Below are positions 9,912 to 21,966 of a stretch of 64,000 bases of DNA, piece after piece. The stretch covers positions 254,325-318,324 of the forward strand of contig NW_012236498.1 of NCBI RefSeq assembly GCF_000787575.1, given 5' to 3'. The DNA comes from Acytostelium subglobosum LB1 (lineage: Eukaryota > Evosea > Eumycetozoa > Acytosteliales > Acytosteliaceae). The translations under genes and the position numbers were made by a program. The stretch's first letter is position 1; each line of letters opens with the position of its first letter. The notes beneath the pieces were generated by a model. It saw only the letters and a program-made list of their open reading frames with translations. It did not search any database and was not told the DNA's origin.

Positions 9912-11791
9912 CTAGAACTCACCAAGTGCTTGCAAGCACTTACGCGCTCGCCAGTCCAGCATTGATGGGAAGTCGTAAGCGTTCGATGTGTAACTCTTTG
10001 CTTTCTTGATGTATGCTCTGCATTCAGTCTTTTTCTCCTCTGCCAACATCAGCTCCGCCAAGCCAACGCTTGCATAAGGTATGATAAAGTGATCGTAAGA
10101 TAACTGTTTCTCTCGCGATAGTGATGCCTGTATATCGATGATTATGAAGATGAAGATGATGAGGTTGTTGGGGTGGTTGTGCAATCAATCAATCAATCAA
10201 TCGATCAATTAATCCATTAGTTAGTTAGTTATTGCCGATTATGGATAACATAACAATCACATACCATATAATGCTTCTTTGCTTCTTCCGACTTGCCCAA
10301 TTGTTGATCGTTAAATCCAAACATGTACTCTGCAACGGAGATCTCCTCTGACGTCAGACCAGGCAGGGTAATGGCTGCCTGTAGTACTTGGTTGCTCTCT
10401 TCAAAGAGATGTGCTTCGTTGAGCAGCGCTGCCTTGAGGTACTCTCGTTCAAATGCATTCAGTTGCTTGTTCTTGATGTATCGCAGCGCTTTGCGTTGGG
10501 AGAACTCATCAAAGTCGTATCCTTTGCGCACACATGAGTCGATTGTTCGCATTGTCTCCATGGCCTTGTCGCGGTTGTCCTGCATCTCGTAGCAGCATGC
10601 CAGTTGATAGGCAATGAATGCCTTGAAGCCCTTGCTTGTCGTGCCCTGGAGGAAGAGTGATAGATGCTGCTCGGCAGCAGCCCAGTTGAGATTGAGGAAT
10701 TCGTTGTAGCCCAGCTCCGACTCTATGAACAGCTGCAGCTGCTTAAGCTCTGTTGAGTTCTTGAGTGCATTGTTGTAATATATTGATGATTGTGCAGTGT
10801 TGCCCTTCTTTCTCTGGATCGCACCAGACATATAGTTGATCATTGCGCCATCCGGGTATCTCTCCAAGAGTTCATCGATCGTTGCCTTTGGTGTCTCAAA
10901 GTCCTCAAAGAAGAAACAATATAACAATGCGTAACAACACTTGGCCATTATAGCTGATGTGGAAGGTATATGTTAGGTGACTGATTGAATTGATTGATTG
11001 ATTGAATGGTTGAATGACAACTTACATCTAATACCATATGTGATATCCGCTGCTATCTTTATCTCTTTGACACCTTCCATACGGTTGGCTTTGAAGCCGA
11101 TACCTTCGACCAACCATACGTATTGGGGCGGCACGGCAGAGACGAGGAAGTGGAATATACCCACACCATAGTATGAGGCGCTGGCAATGTGTTGGTAGGC
11201 GGGGAAGGTGGATGGGAGTGCCTGGACGACCTCGAATGCCTGTGAGAACTGCTTCCATGACTTTCTGAATGATAGACCTGCTTTGATATTGTTCTGTGCC
11301 TTGAACTCCAGGATGCCCTTCATGACCAATGACTCGGCGTACACCAGTTTGGCGATCAGGTACTGTGCCTTGGTGACCTGTGAGTCGGCGGTGGCACCAT
11401 TTGAGCCACTGCCATTCTTCTTCTCATCCTTCTCCTGCTTGATATAGAGTGGCTTTTGTGAAAGTTGTTGTTCACGTGCCAGCTTCTTGGCGTTGCCTAT
11501 ACGCTTTGAGGCCTCGTCCGAGTCCTCCTTGGTCTCGGTCAGACCACATTTGATAAAGGAAATATCTGCATACAACAATGCAAACAGTGGCAATCTGTCA
11601 TTGTACTTTAAAAGTATCTTTTCACACTCTGTTGAATGATTGATTGATTGATTGATTGATTTGGATTAGTATTGGTGTATCAACACAGACAGACAGACAG
11701 AATGTGAGGGACAAGCCAATCTACCTTGTAATTTGAATGACCAAAACAGTTGGATGGCCTCATTCAATTGATCTGTTTCTTCAACATTCAT
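9912..11791 (-). CDS. TTC39/Iml2-family tetratricopeptide protein
   Basis: Four exons (11725-11791, 11026-11628, 10265-10953, 9912-10127), 524 residues, normal for TTC39/Iml2. The family links TPR repeats to lipid-droplet and inclusion-body clearance in yeast (Iml2) and to lipid metabolism in vertebrates (TTC39B); the biochemical role is not settled. Family marks are the N-terminal QLNEAIQLFWSF...PLFALLYADISFI, the central AGLSFRKSWKQF and YGVGIFHFLVSAVPP, and the C-terminal TPR region with YLKAALLNEAHLFEESN, EYMFGFNDQQLGKSEEAKKHY and the ending AKSYTSNAYDFPSMLDWRARKCLQ (split for brevity). All introns keep the frame and have GT-AG ends. No membrane segment is seen. Confidence 0.88.
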
Positions 11792-14167
11792 TGTCTATAT
11801 ATATATAAATATAACTTTTACACTTATTTCTATTACTATCTATTAATACAAAGTGATTCGGTTGTATGGTACTGGCACCAACATGAATCAGAGATGAGAC
11901 GTTGAAACAACCCATTTTTTGATAGACAGACAGATATTTTTCAAAGTTTGACGAAACTTCTCCATCCTATTTGTGGGGCATCAAAGAAGTTGTGAAAGGG
12001 TGTTTAATGATGATTTGGTTGCATCATTATTGTTATTCCAAACTAAAGTTGTACAAGTATTTGCAAATAATATGTTGTTCGTGAAGTGAGATAGGAAGGC
12101 TTCGTTGGGGTTGACCTCTTCTTCTTACGAAACTACATGTTCATCTTCTGATGAACTGAACAACAACAACAACAACAACAACAATAGCAATCTCATATAA
12201 TGATATGAACAATGAATAATTGTATGTTCTTAAGCTTGGATGCAGTAGTAGTTGTTGAAGAGATATCTGAATGTCCATTGATAACCCAATCAAACTGTGA
12301 TTATTGTACAGGTAACTCACTAACCTACTAACAAACTAGTTTAATAACTAACGAACTGACCAAAGTAGAAAGTTTTTGGATCAAGACCCACGACGACTGA
12401 CTGTCCACTATCCAATGGTTCTTTTCATTATGCTTCAACAGGCGTGTGACTACCAGCAAAGGAAATTCATTGGTTGACCAATCAAAATCGATTATTGACT
12501 TGTTTTTGAAATAACTCAGTGACCAATGCACATTGGTACCATGATTATAATGTTATTGTTGTTGTTGTTAATGATGGTGTTGATGATGTTGATGATGATG
12601 ATATTGACAATAATGTCAAGGTGACATCTGTCATACACCCATTCTGATTACCATTGTACTATTCAAGAGATAATAATAATATATATATTTATATAATTCA
12701 GATCATACCATATGGTCTTGCTTAACAACAACATTCAACCAAACACTAAGGTAATACCCATTAGTTCAAAACTTTGTGACATTGCCCCATTAGGGCAATC
12801 TGTTTGATGTTGGTGTTTATTGTTGTTTCCATTCACAATCATACACACAATTCAATCCATGCTCTGACCAAATTGACCTCTCTCTTGGATTGTGATGATG
12901 GATCACACTAGCTAGTCATACTCTATACCAATAACACACACACACACACACAACTTAATCGACAATGCTCATTCACACACAGAGATATAGTACATAACAG
13001 ATACAATATATTGCGATGTGATGCGTTCAAGTAGTATGCATGTGACATTCAATCATGTATCCAACCAAACAGGTATATATTTATTTAATCACACACCTTT
13101 CCATCTTCTCATTTACACACACACACATAAATGAACCCACACACATCATCCATCACACACATAATTAACACTACCTGTGTGTATGTGTATGTGTTGTTGT
13201 TGTTGTTAATGAATGGATAGTGATGAGTTGGTGTGGTTGTGCTCATTTGCCACACATTTGATAAGAGATAGAGATAGAGAGAGAGAGAGAGAGAAGAAGA
13301 TAGAGATAGCACTATCTATAAATATATATAAATATAAATATTAGTTTGTCACGGCGTCAACAAATTCCAGTTGCAACAAACTACAGTATCCATCTTACAA
13401 ATTCATCTTATCGTGCATCGACAAAATCATCACAACTCTTTGGACTACCACCTGGCCAATAGATAGTGACAGACAGACAGACAGAGACAGACATATAGAT
13501 TGACAGGCTGGCTGCGTATACAGGTAGACATCAAACAATCAATCCAACATCACACACATCACCATCAACCAACTGAAATTGCCTAGTTGGATTATTTAAT
13601 CTCGTAACAAGTGTATCCATCCCCGACAAACGTAAGTTGGTATACACTCACAACACACAGACATTGATTGGGTATGGATCGATCACTCGTCTCTCTCTCA
13701 TTTGTTCTCTGTCGTCAATCAAACCACGCACACTCCTTCCTGCCTACTGCTTCACCACCATATTAGGCAATGTTGCCACACTGTCTGATCGATTGATTGA
13801 TTGATTGATACCACAATCCATACATCAAACCATCAATCAGTCCATCTTTCTATCTATCTATCCACACATCCACCCGACCATCGGAACACAGAGTGGAGCA
13901 CTGGTGCACACACTCATATTCATTCCTTTAAATAATAATAATAATATTTATAAATATTAATAATATAACCATCAACCATCAACCATCAACAATTCAATCC
14001 ATTCATAATCATTATCTAACAAACAACAACACCAACAATAATATTTACATTGCCAATAGATCAATTCAATCAGCAATAGTGCTCCACCAATATTATCATT
14101 AAGGTTGGACATTATATATAACAAAGTGTATAGATACTTCAAGAAGAGAGGATCACGCAGCAAGACA
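11792..14167. other. Long intergenic stretch, 2.4 kb, mainly AT-rich and simple repeats
   Basis: Lies between the divergently transcribed TTC39-like gene and glkA, and is the largest gene-poor stretch of the window. It contains (caa)n near 12164-12182, (ac)n near 12936-12953, (ga)n near 13263-13295, gattgatt runs near 13789-13808 and aat runs near 13929-13965. One short ATG frame (12224-12311) stays open to a gtaact donor-like site and can be joined to 12702-12754, giving about 46 codons, but support is weak. The distal part probably holds the promoter and 5' leader of glkA. No RNA gene was recognised. Confidence 0.5.
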
Positions 14168-15703
14168 ATGACCGAAACGATGAAGGCGCATAATATCAAT
14201 GACCACTTGGGTCTGGAAAAGAAGGATTCTCACCAGCTGGCCAAGGATTCATCATCTTCCACCACTTCGTCATCGTCCTCTTCGTCTTCATCAACATCGG
14301 GTGCCAACAACTCCACATCGTCGTCGTCACATAGTTCCAAGACCTACCCCTACGAAATCCTCAGAATCGTAGGCCAGGGCACCTTTGGCAAGGTGTACGA
14401 GGCCAAGAACAGTGACGGCAAGCGTGTTGCCATCAAAAAGGTGGAGAAGTCCAGCCATTTCATCAGTAGAGAGTATGACATCCTAAAGGTTATCAATCAT
14501 CCCAACTGTCTAAAGATATTGGATATTTTTATTACCAATGAGGATAACAAGAAGATGCAAGTATGTATTCAACAACAACAACATTGATAGCTTCAAAGCC
14601 AATGACTAACATTATATTAATTTAGAACTTAGTGTTTGACTTCATACCATATACACTGGCCAGTCTGCTAAAGAAGAAGACATTGTCTTTGAACTTTATC
14701 CGTGTACAGTTCTACCAACTGTGTCAGGCCATCAAACATATACACTCCAAGAATATATGTCACCGAGACATTACGCCAAACAACATCCTGCTGAACGCCA
14801 AGGGAGAGTTGGTACTGGCAGACTTTGGCAGTGCCAAGATACTAGAGTTCAATCACACCAGCATGTCATATATATGCTCACGATACTATCGCGCACCTGA
14901 ACTCTTGGTTGGTTGTCAGAACTACTCTACAAAGATTGTATGTATATTCATCAATATTATCAGTCCAATTGATTACTTACCACGATCTCATCACTTAGGA
15001 TATATGGTCGATTGGATGTATCCTTGCCGAGATGTTGAATGGTAAACCATTGTTCCCAGGAACAAATTCGGCAGATCAACTCGCCAGGATTATCGAAGTA
15101 CTTGGAACACCAACATCAGATGATATGGAGGCCATGAGACCAAGCAAGAGTCACTCAATGCAGGTGCCATCTGTTCGAGCAAAGATGTTCGATGCGTTCA
15201 ACTCTGTGGACTGCAGAGAGGTAGTTGATCTACTATCAAAGATACTGGTGTTTGATCCAACAAAGAGTATGTACAACTATTACTACAAGGGACATCTACC
15301 GATGACTAACAAAATGTACCATATTATAGGAGCATCAATTGAGGACATTCTACTTCATCCATTCCTGCAGAAGGTGAACCTCCAGACACTTGAGCACTTT
15401 GAAGAGATGAAGTGCTTCAATACCAAGTCGATGTCAACATCACAGAATAATATGTCGTCCTCGGGATCATCATCGATCACTACGGCATCGACATCCACCA
15501 CGAGCAAAGATCACACCTCTCTATCGAGAATGAACTCCAGCGTAATCACCAGCAGCACCAATCTTATTAGTCTCAACACCAGCACCAGCTCAACAAACGT
15601 ACACAAGGTGGCCACAGGTGGCTCCAACCACATGGCCAGCTTGGGCAACAGCAACAACGGCGTCATCAACACACATCCACTTACGATCAACACAACAACA
15701 TAA
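14168..15703 (+). CDS. glkA: GSK3-related serine/threonine kinase GlkA
   Basis: Four exons (14168-14560, 14626-14937, 14999-15266, 15330-15703), 448 residues. The kinase domain covers about residues 62-330, with the G-loop [12 protein letters not shown], the Lys in VAIKK, DFG in LADFGSAK, and the GSK3-type activation segment [16 protein letters not shown] including the Tyr that GSK3 autophosphorylates. Flanks are Ser/Thr/Asn-rich. The catalytic loop reads CHRDITPNN: Asp179 is present but the Lys of HRDxKPxN is Thr181. The third intron (15267-15329) is 63 nt, divisible by three and free of stops, so reading through gives a false insert; splicing restores the expected [16 protein letters not shown]. 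The ATG at 14168 is the first in frame. Closest known protein by pattern is GlkA, a GSK3-like kinase of Dictyostelium. Confidence 0.85.
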
Positions 15704-16484
15704 GGTCTTTTGGTAGGAGCGCCTACTTTAATGACCTAATTATCATTATTACGATCATTTATCTCAAGACAAGATGGATGGTCTGTAGAGGAAGAGGAGT
15801 AGAGAAGGGTACGCCACATCATATCACATATTGTGTGGTTATGATGATGACACCATTGATACTCCATCAACATGTAAATAAACAATGCAACAAAGTCCCA
15901 AAGAGTAATAACAATGATTGTTGATTAGGGGTTATTCGAATGGTCATTCATTCTTGTGAAACCAATCTGGGCCATCCAGATTTATGATGGGGATGTCCCG
16001 AAAAAAAAAACAAAACAATTCAAAAACAAAACAATCGCTTATGAGAGGGGTCAACAGCAACATTCAATCAACACACACACCATTATTAATAGATATATAA
16101 CTTTGCATACATATAAATACAATCACACACATATATATTTGTACCATTTATATAACCTGCGCAATATTGTCGCGAACCATCAGACCACTTAGCACACACA
16201 CACAACACACAACACACCTAAGTTACCCAAACACAAAACACACAACACACACAAACACAAACAAACAAACAGACACATAAACAACTTGTATCACTATCAC
16301 TACTATCACTACTACTACTAGTACTAGTACTATACCTCCAGCTACCTTGGTTGGTTGCACTTTTCCTGTGTCAGTCAATCATCATCAGTACACGCATTCC
16401 TCAAACACAATATATACAACACTGTTAATTAGTTAGATATATAGAGTTTAGTTAGTTGTTTACCAACTGTCGACAATAGAAAAT
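15704..16484. other. Intergenic 781 bp, no gene seen
   Basis: 3' region of glkA and 5' region of the CH-ankyrin gene. AT-rich, with A-runs near 16000-16035 and aac/acac-rich sequence near 16190-16280. Nothing codes convincingly. Confidence 0.5.
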
Positions 16485-18820
16485 ATGAATAGACCAAGCA
16501 GACCATCAAATGGCAAGAAGATGTCTTCGAGCTCAGTGACCATCACTATATCAGACTTCCACACTTATGAGATGCAGAATCGTTCAGTTGAGTGTCATCG
16601 ATGGATTGAACAGGTGATCAATGAACAGGTGGACAACGACCTGTTTACTGCTCTCAAGGATGGTGTGGTCCTGTGTAAGCTGGCCAATGTCATGTTCCCA
16701 AACATCATACCTCGCTACAACAGACAGACATCTATTACATTCAAACTCATTGAGAATATCAATTCGTAGGTGGTCACCTCTATCTTTCATGTGACCCTGA
16801 AGTGTCCTCTCCAGCCAATGCTAACAACTCTACTGTTTACCACTTAAAATATAGATTCATTGCAGTTGTAAAGAGACTTGGTATCAATGACAATCAGATA
16901 TTCACTGCTACAGACTTGATAGAGAATAAGAACATGCAAAAGGTTGTTGGAACGTTGAGGACGATGGCAACTTTGGTCACTCAGAAGGGTTTCCCAATAA
17001 AGTGGCCAACGAATGACGAGATGGAGGGTGTGAATGGCGCCGATGAACAATCTTCAAGATCAGCCAACAAAACAGAGTCATCACAACACACTATCAATTG
17101 GGACTCATCATTCATATTATCTGCATCATCGGGTTCAAAGACAGCTCCAGCTGGTGCACTCTCACCCAATGCCAAGCCATCTCTTTACTCCCCATCACGT
17201 CCATTTCGCTCGAGCTCAGTCAGTACTAGCTCACCATCATTCACAACCCCTCAGAAACAAGTCACGACTTCAGCAGTAGTAGCATCACCCACTCCATTGG
17301 CTTCATCAGTTACACAAGCACCACCATCAGCTGCAGCAGTACCAAAGGTGGAAGCTGTACAGCAGCAGCCTACAAAGGTAGTGGCACCCGTGGCAGTGGT
17401 AGTTGATCAAAAGATACAACAATACGACAAGATGCAAAAGGAATCACGTGAGGAGGTCACATCACTTCACTTTGCAGTCAAAGAGGGCGACTTGGAGGCT
17501 GTCAAGAAGATCATAGACAAACAGAGCTACCTTACCAAATCAATCACTGTGTATGGTCGCACACCATTACACTTTGCCGCCACACACAGCAGAAGCGAAA
17601 TGGTCGAGTTCATCGTACGTGGTGGCAGTCCCATCAATGCTCAGGACAAGGATGGAAACACTGCTTTGCACTTGGCACTGCTCCAGAATGATTATCCAAC
17701 AATTGAAGCTTTGATCAAGAATGGTGCTGATGTGAACGCTGTCAACAAGGATCACTCGACACCAATCATGATGGTGTCACTCAATGGCGATGAAAAGATC
17801 GTGGACCTACTGCTGTCATCAGGTGCCGACGTGCGCAGTGCCAACAAGAAGGGAAATACTGCACTGCACTATGCCACGCTCAGAGGCCACAAGAAGGTGG
17901 TGGACAAACTTCTCGACGCTGGCAGTGATGTGAATGCCGTCAATGTGGATGGAGCCACGTCGTTGCATGTGGCTGCAGAGGAGAACTTTGCCGGAATTGC
18001 AGAGTCACTGGCCAACAAAGGTGCCACAGTGGACTCTCAGCGATTCGATGGATGGACACCTCTTTATACATCGGCCTACAAAGGAAACATCGAGACTGCC
18101 AAGTCTCTCCTGGAGCGTGGTGCCAACGTTGACTCTGCCAACCTGGATGGTTGGACACCATTACATGCTGCCTCAGCCGAAGGCCACGAAGACATTGCAA
18201 AGATGCTTATTGGACATGGAGCCAAGATCAACCAACAAGATGCACAGGGTACCACACCAATCTATCACGCATGTTCATCAGGATCACTAGAGATGACCAA
18301 GTTCCTTTTGGCCCATGGTGCTGACCCCAACCTCTCAAAGACGGGCGGATGGAAGCCTATCCACATCGCCTGCTATAATGACAACGACCAAGTCACCAGG
18401 TTACTTGTGGAGCACGGCGCTGACCTCAACGCCAGCAACGATGAAATCAAGGGCTACTCACCAATTCATATTCTGATATCGACTGAGGAGCCGAGACTCG
18501 AGGTGATTGAGCTGTTCCTCAAGAAGAGGATCGATTTGAACAAGAAGAACATCAATGGCAGTACACCACTTCATCTGGCCGTATTTTGGAATCACTTCAA
18601 GGTACTGGAACTGCTACTAAAGTACAGTGCATCGTTGGATGAAAAGAACAACAAGGGACGTACTCCACTTAGTCTGGCCTGTCACTATGGTAATGAAGAA
18701 GTCGCAAAGTATCTAGCCAGCAAGATGTCAATTGATCCACGCAAACTAAAGATAAAGAACAACAAACAAAAGATATTGGATATGGAGACACCAAGTGCTC
18801 CTCCCGTGCCCTTGAACTGA
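16485..18820 (+). CDS. Calponin-homology plus ankyrin-repeat protein
   Basis: Two exons (16485-16765, 16855-18820), 748 residues. Residues about 30-135 form a CH domain: CHRWIEQVINE, LFTALKDGVVLCKLANVMFP, FKLIENINSFIAVVKRLG, IFTATDLIENKNMQKVVGTL. A Ser/Ala/Pro-rich linker follows (about 145-290). From about 295 to 735 there are 13 consecutive ankyrin repeats with well-kept TPLHxAA and LLxxGAdvN motifs. The CH domain type suggests actin binding and the ankyrin stack a protein scaffold at the cortex; both are inference from domain families. The intron lies inside the CH domain and joins in frame with a GTAGGT donor. No transmembrane segment or catalytic domain is present. The repeats are uninterrupted, with one longer unit near the C-terminus. 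Confidence 0.9.
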
Positions 18821-19223
18821 GACACAGTACCTACAAACAACAACAACCCCAATGTATAGACAGCAGCACAGAACAGTACAGCACCAGCACAGCACACCTA
18901 CCAACCTTTGGATGTGAATCATACACCAATAAAACAATAACAAACTCTCTCTCTCTCTCTCTGTACTATTATAAGCCCAATGATATTTCATTCATTCAAT
19001 CATCAAAGTTGCTCGATGGATGGCTGATCACATTCCAGGATACATCAATTTGAAGTGTTATTCTGACTTTCATTGGGCACTTGGTCTTGGGATGTGAAAA
19101 GCTGAAAGTACAAACTTTGACAAGTCCTAAGGTAGGTTGGCAGAGTGTCTAGCTATTTAAAAGGATAGTCATCATCAATCATTATCAAACAATATAATCT
19201 AATATTTATGTATATATAATATC
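18821..19223. other. Intergenic 403 bp, no gene seen
   Basis: 3' flank of the CH-ankyrin gene with aaca/ct repeats near 18835-18960, then the presumed promoter of the histidine-rich mini-gene. No other coding signal. Confidence 0.5.
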
Positions 19224-19511
19224 ATGGTATGTAATAAGTAATAGATAGTACTCTACCCTTTATATTAATATATATTAATACATTTATAGACCAAGTACGT
19301 AGTTTACTGGCACCATCACGGTTCCCTGCATCATGACACTCATCACCATGAGCATGATGCCTTTAGACAATACGAGCACAAGAAGCATGAGGGATACTCC
19401 TGCGCAATCATGCATCACGGCAACATCAAGCATATTCATCACGGCAGTCATGCAGGTCAATTTGAGAACGAACTCTACTACCACTACCAGAACCATCCAT
19501 GGGGTTGGTAA
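19224..19511 (+). CDS. Histidine-rich mini-protein, 74 residues
   Basis: Exon 1 (19224-19226) is just the ATG, followed by a GTATGT...TAG intron (19227-19289); exon 2 (19290-19511) carries the rest. The protein starts MTKYVVYWHHHGSLHHD and ends YQNHPWGW. Nineteen of 74 residues are His, many in HH or HHH groups alternating with Tyr, Gly and Glu, so metal or proton binding is likely by composition. There is no signal peptide or membrane segment. It does not resemble hisactophilin, the well-known Dictyostelium His-rich actin-binding protein, in its repeat pattern. The frame in exon 2 is open, non-repetitive at the DNA level and richer in G+C than its flanks, which supports coding. No family is recognised. 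Confidence 0.65.
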
Positions 19512-20021
19512 TCAATACTATATATTATTGAATTCTATCTATTATTATTATTATCATTATAATTAAGAATGATATCTATTACAACAAGACGTCTTTTTTT
19601 ATAAATCATCCCTGGTTTTTCCCTTTTTTGTACATACCTGGTTTGTGCCGGTGGGTTTCGAACCACACCTGGGGTTTTAGGCTAAAAGGGGACGTCGGCT
19701 ACGAATGTAAGATGCAAGTTCACCTGATCCATCTAAACTACTACTCTCACTCATACAACAGGGCATAAGTTTAAGGTAAAGGTGTTCACCCTACTCTACC
19801 AGCTACCACCTTCATTTGTTGTTGTTGAACTGTGGGCAGTCATAATGGCTGCGGCACTGAAGATGCTGTTGAGTGCTCTCTCTAAAGGTTGAGGAGGGAT
19901 GTAGGGCTGGAGAACGGAAAGAGTGAGAAGAGGGCCTCTCTAGAGAAGACTGGTCAGCATTATTAAGTTTATAACTATACTTATATAAATAACAAACTAT
20001 TAAATAACCAATTATAACAAA
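19512..20021. other. Intergenic, with G+C-rich island and short uORF
   Basis: After an AT-rich start, 19590-19960 is clearly richer in G+C than other intergenic DNA here. It contains two gacgtc words (about 19589 and 19691), the near-palindrome around 19651-19668 with a perfect minus-strand B-box, and a ggtgttcacc hairpin near 19781-19790. A 15-codon ATG frame (19845-19892) lies upstream of pyruvate kinase and could be a uORF in its leader. No gene could be assigned. Confidence 0.5.
19654..19664 (-). other. Pol III B-box-like sequence, no tRNA found
   Basis: On the minus strand the sequence GGTTCGAAACC fits the B-box consensus GGTTCRANNCC exactly, followed by CCACCGGC as in a tRNA 3' half. 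No A-box, anticodon arm or matching 5' acceptor strand could be found, so this is at most a remnant or an isolated extra B-box. Confidence 0.3.
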
Positions 20022-21670
20022 ATGGCAACATTATCAAGAAACCTTAGGTTGTCATTGGACACACCAACACAGGACTTTGTGAGAACAAAGATTGTATGCA
20101 CTATTGGACCCAACACGATGAATGTTGAGATGTTGGTCAAGCTGCTAAACACTGGAATGTCAGTGTGCAGACTAAACTTCTCGCATGGAACTCATGAGTA
20201 TCATGCCAGTGTTATAAAGAATGTGAGAGAGGCCATGAAGTTGACTGGCAAGAAGTGTGCCATCATGCTCGACACCAAAGGTCCAGAGATTAGATCGGGC
20301 AAGCTTGAGGGTGGAAAGCCACTCGACCTGGAGGTGGATCAAGAGTTGATCGTTGACACCAACACATCAGTGCCAGGTAACTCCAAGAGAATCTATCTTG
20401 ACTACCAAGACCTGATCACATCTGTCAGTGTTGGTGGTAAGATACTCTTGTCAGATGGTGTCATATCTCTTACAATCACAGAGATCAACAAGGAGAATAA
20501 GTATGTATACTCAGAGCTTATCATCCATGAAAATAGACTCTAACTTAATAATCAACTTGTAGGTCATTGAAATGCAAGGTGGACAACAAGTCGAAATTAG
20601 GAGAGACCAAGAATTGCCATTTGCCAGGTGCCATTGTCACACTTCCAGCCGTCTCCGAGAAGGATGTCAGTGATATCAAGTTTGGTATTGAACAGAATAT
20701 CAATCTCATTTCGGCATCATTCATTCGTAAGGCCCAAGATGTAATTGACATTAGAGAGCTGTTGGGTGACAGAGCAAAGGACATATTCATCATCTCAAAG
20801 ATTGAGAGTGAGGAGGGAATCGTAAACTTTAACGAGATCCTAGAGGTATCCGATGGCATTATGGTGGCCAGAGGTGATCTAGGTGTTGTAGTGCCAACCG
20901 AGAAGATATTCGTCGCTCAAAAGATGATGGTCAGCAAGTGTAACGCAGGTATGTAGTTGAATCCAAAGATGACCATCAGCGGCAAGCATATAACTAATCG
21001 ATCAATGAACACCTTAGCACATAAACCTGTTATAACAGCAACACAGATGTTGGACTCGATGATCAAAGCACCAAGACCAACTAGAGCCGAGGCCACTGAT
21101 GTTGCCAACTCTGTGTTGGATGGTACTGACTGTGTTATGTTGTCTGGTGAGACTGCCAATGGTGACTATCCAATAGAGTCAGTTGACACAATGACCAGGA
21201 TTTGTCGAGAGGCAGAGCTGGTAGAGTCGAGCACTGACTTCCAGACAGTGTTCACTGCGCTCAAGGTGTGCAACGATAAGACAATATCAATTGCCGAGTC
21301 TGTTGCATCGTATGCTGTTGCCACATCGATTGATTTGAAGGCCAGTATCATTATAACAATGACAGAGACAGGATTCACAACCAGACTGGTCAGCAAGTAC
21401 AAGCCACCCATTCCAATCTATGCAGTGACATCAAGTGAGTCGACTGTTGCCCACCTCTATGCCACGAGAGGTGCCATTCCATTCTTGGTGCAGCCACACA
21501 TTGGCACCAAAGAGAATGTCGAGAGCTGTATTGCCGAGGCATTCAGTCGTGGATTCGTCAAACCTGGTAGCAGAGTAGTGATTGTCTCTGGTGCTCTTGA
21601 GGGTGTACAAGGCAAGACCAACTCACTTCGTGTTGTTACCATTGGTGACTCCAAGGAGGTCATCTTCTAA
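20022..21670 (+). CDS. pyk: Pyruvate kinase
   Basis: Three exons (20022-20500, 20563-20948, 21018-21670), 505 residues, a normal eukaryotic length. It makes pyruvate and ATP from phosphoenolpyruvate and ADP in the cytosol. Visible marks: [23 protein letters not shown] with the substrate-binding Arg/Asn/Ser, [10 protein letters not shown], the active-site [40 protein letters not shown] and [17 protein letters not shown]. The junction of exons 2 and 3 reads [13 protein letters not shown] where most family members have CNxAGKPV, so a Gly is replaced by His. The C-terminal domain with [16 protein letters not shown] is complete. There is no recognisable organelle signal. Confidence 0.97.
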
Positions 21671-21966
21671 TAAACACCTGAGATGTATACAAATGAACTC
21701 AAATGGTGATCGTCTGGAACATCTACCAAACCAAACACAAACTTGTTGAACCCCACTGCAGTAGTATTTTATTGAGAAAACAGATAGAAAATGATTTCTT
21801 TAGATTTCTCTGATTATTTGTTTCTTATACCCGAGCGGAAAGGAGATGATAAGATAAGGTCATATACAATCCAAGTCAACTCCAGGTCATTACCAATACG
21901 CTCAACCAAACAAATAACATCAACACCAACAACACAACAACATTAATAACAATATTATATTATAAA

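Noticed and set aside
19640-19740. tRNA gene on the minus strand
   Set aside because: B-box fits, but no A-box, anticodon arm or paired acceptor stem could be drawn.
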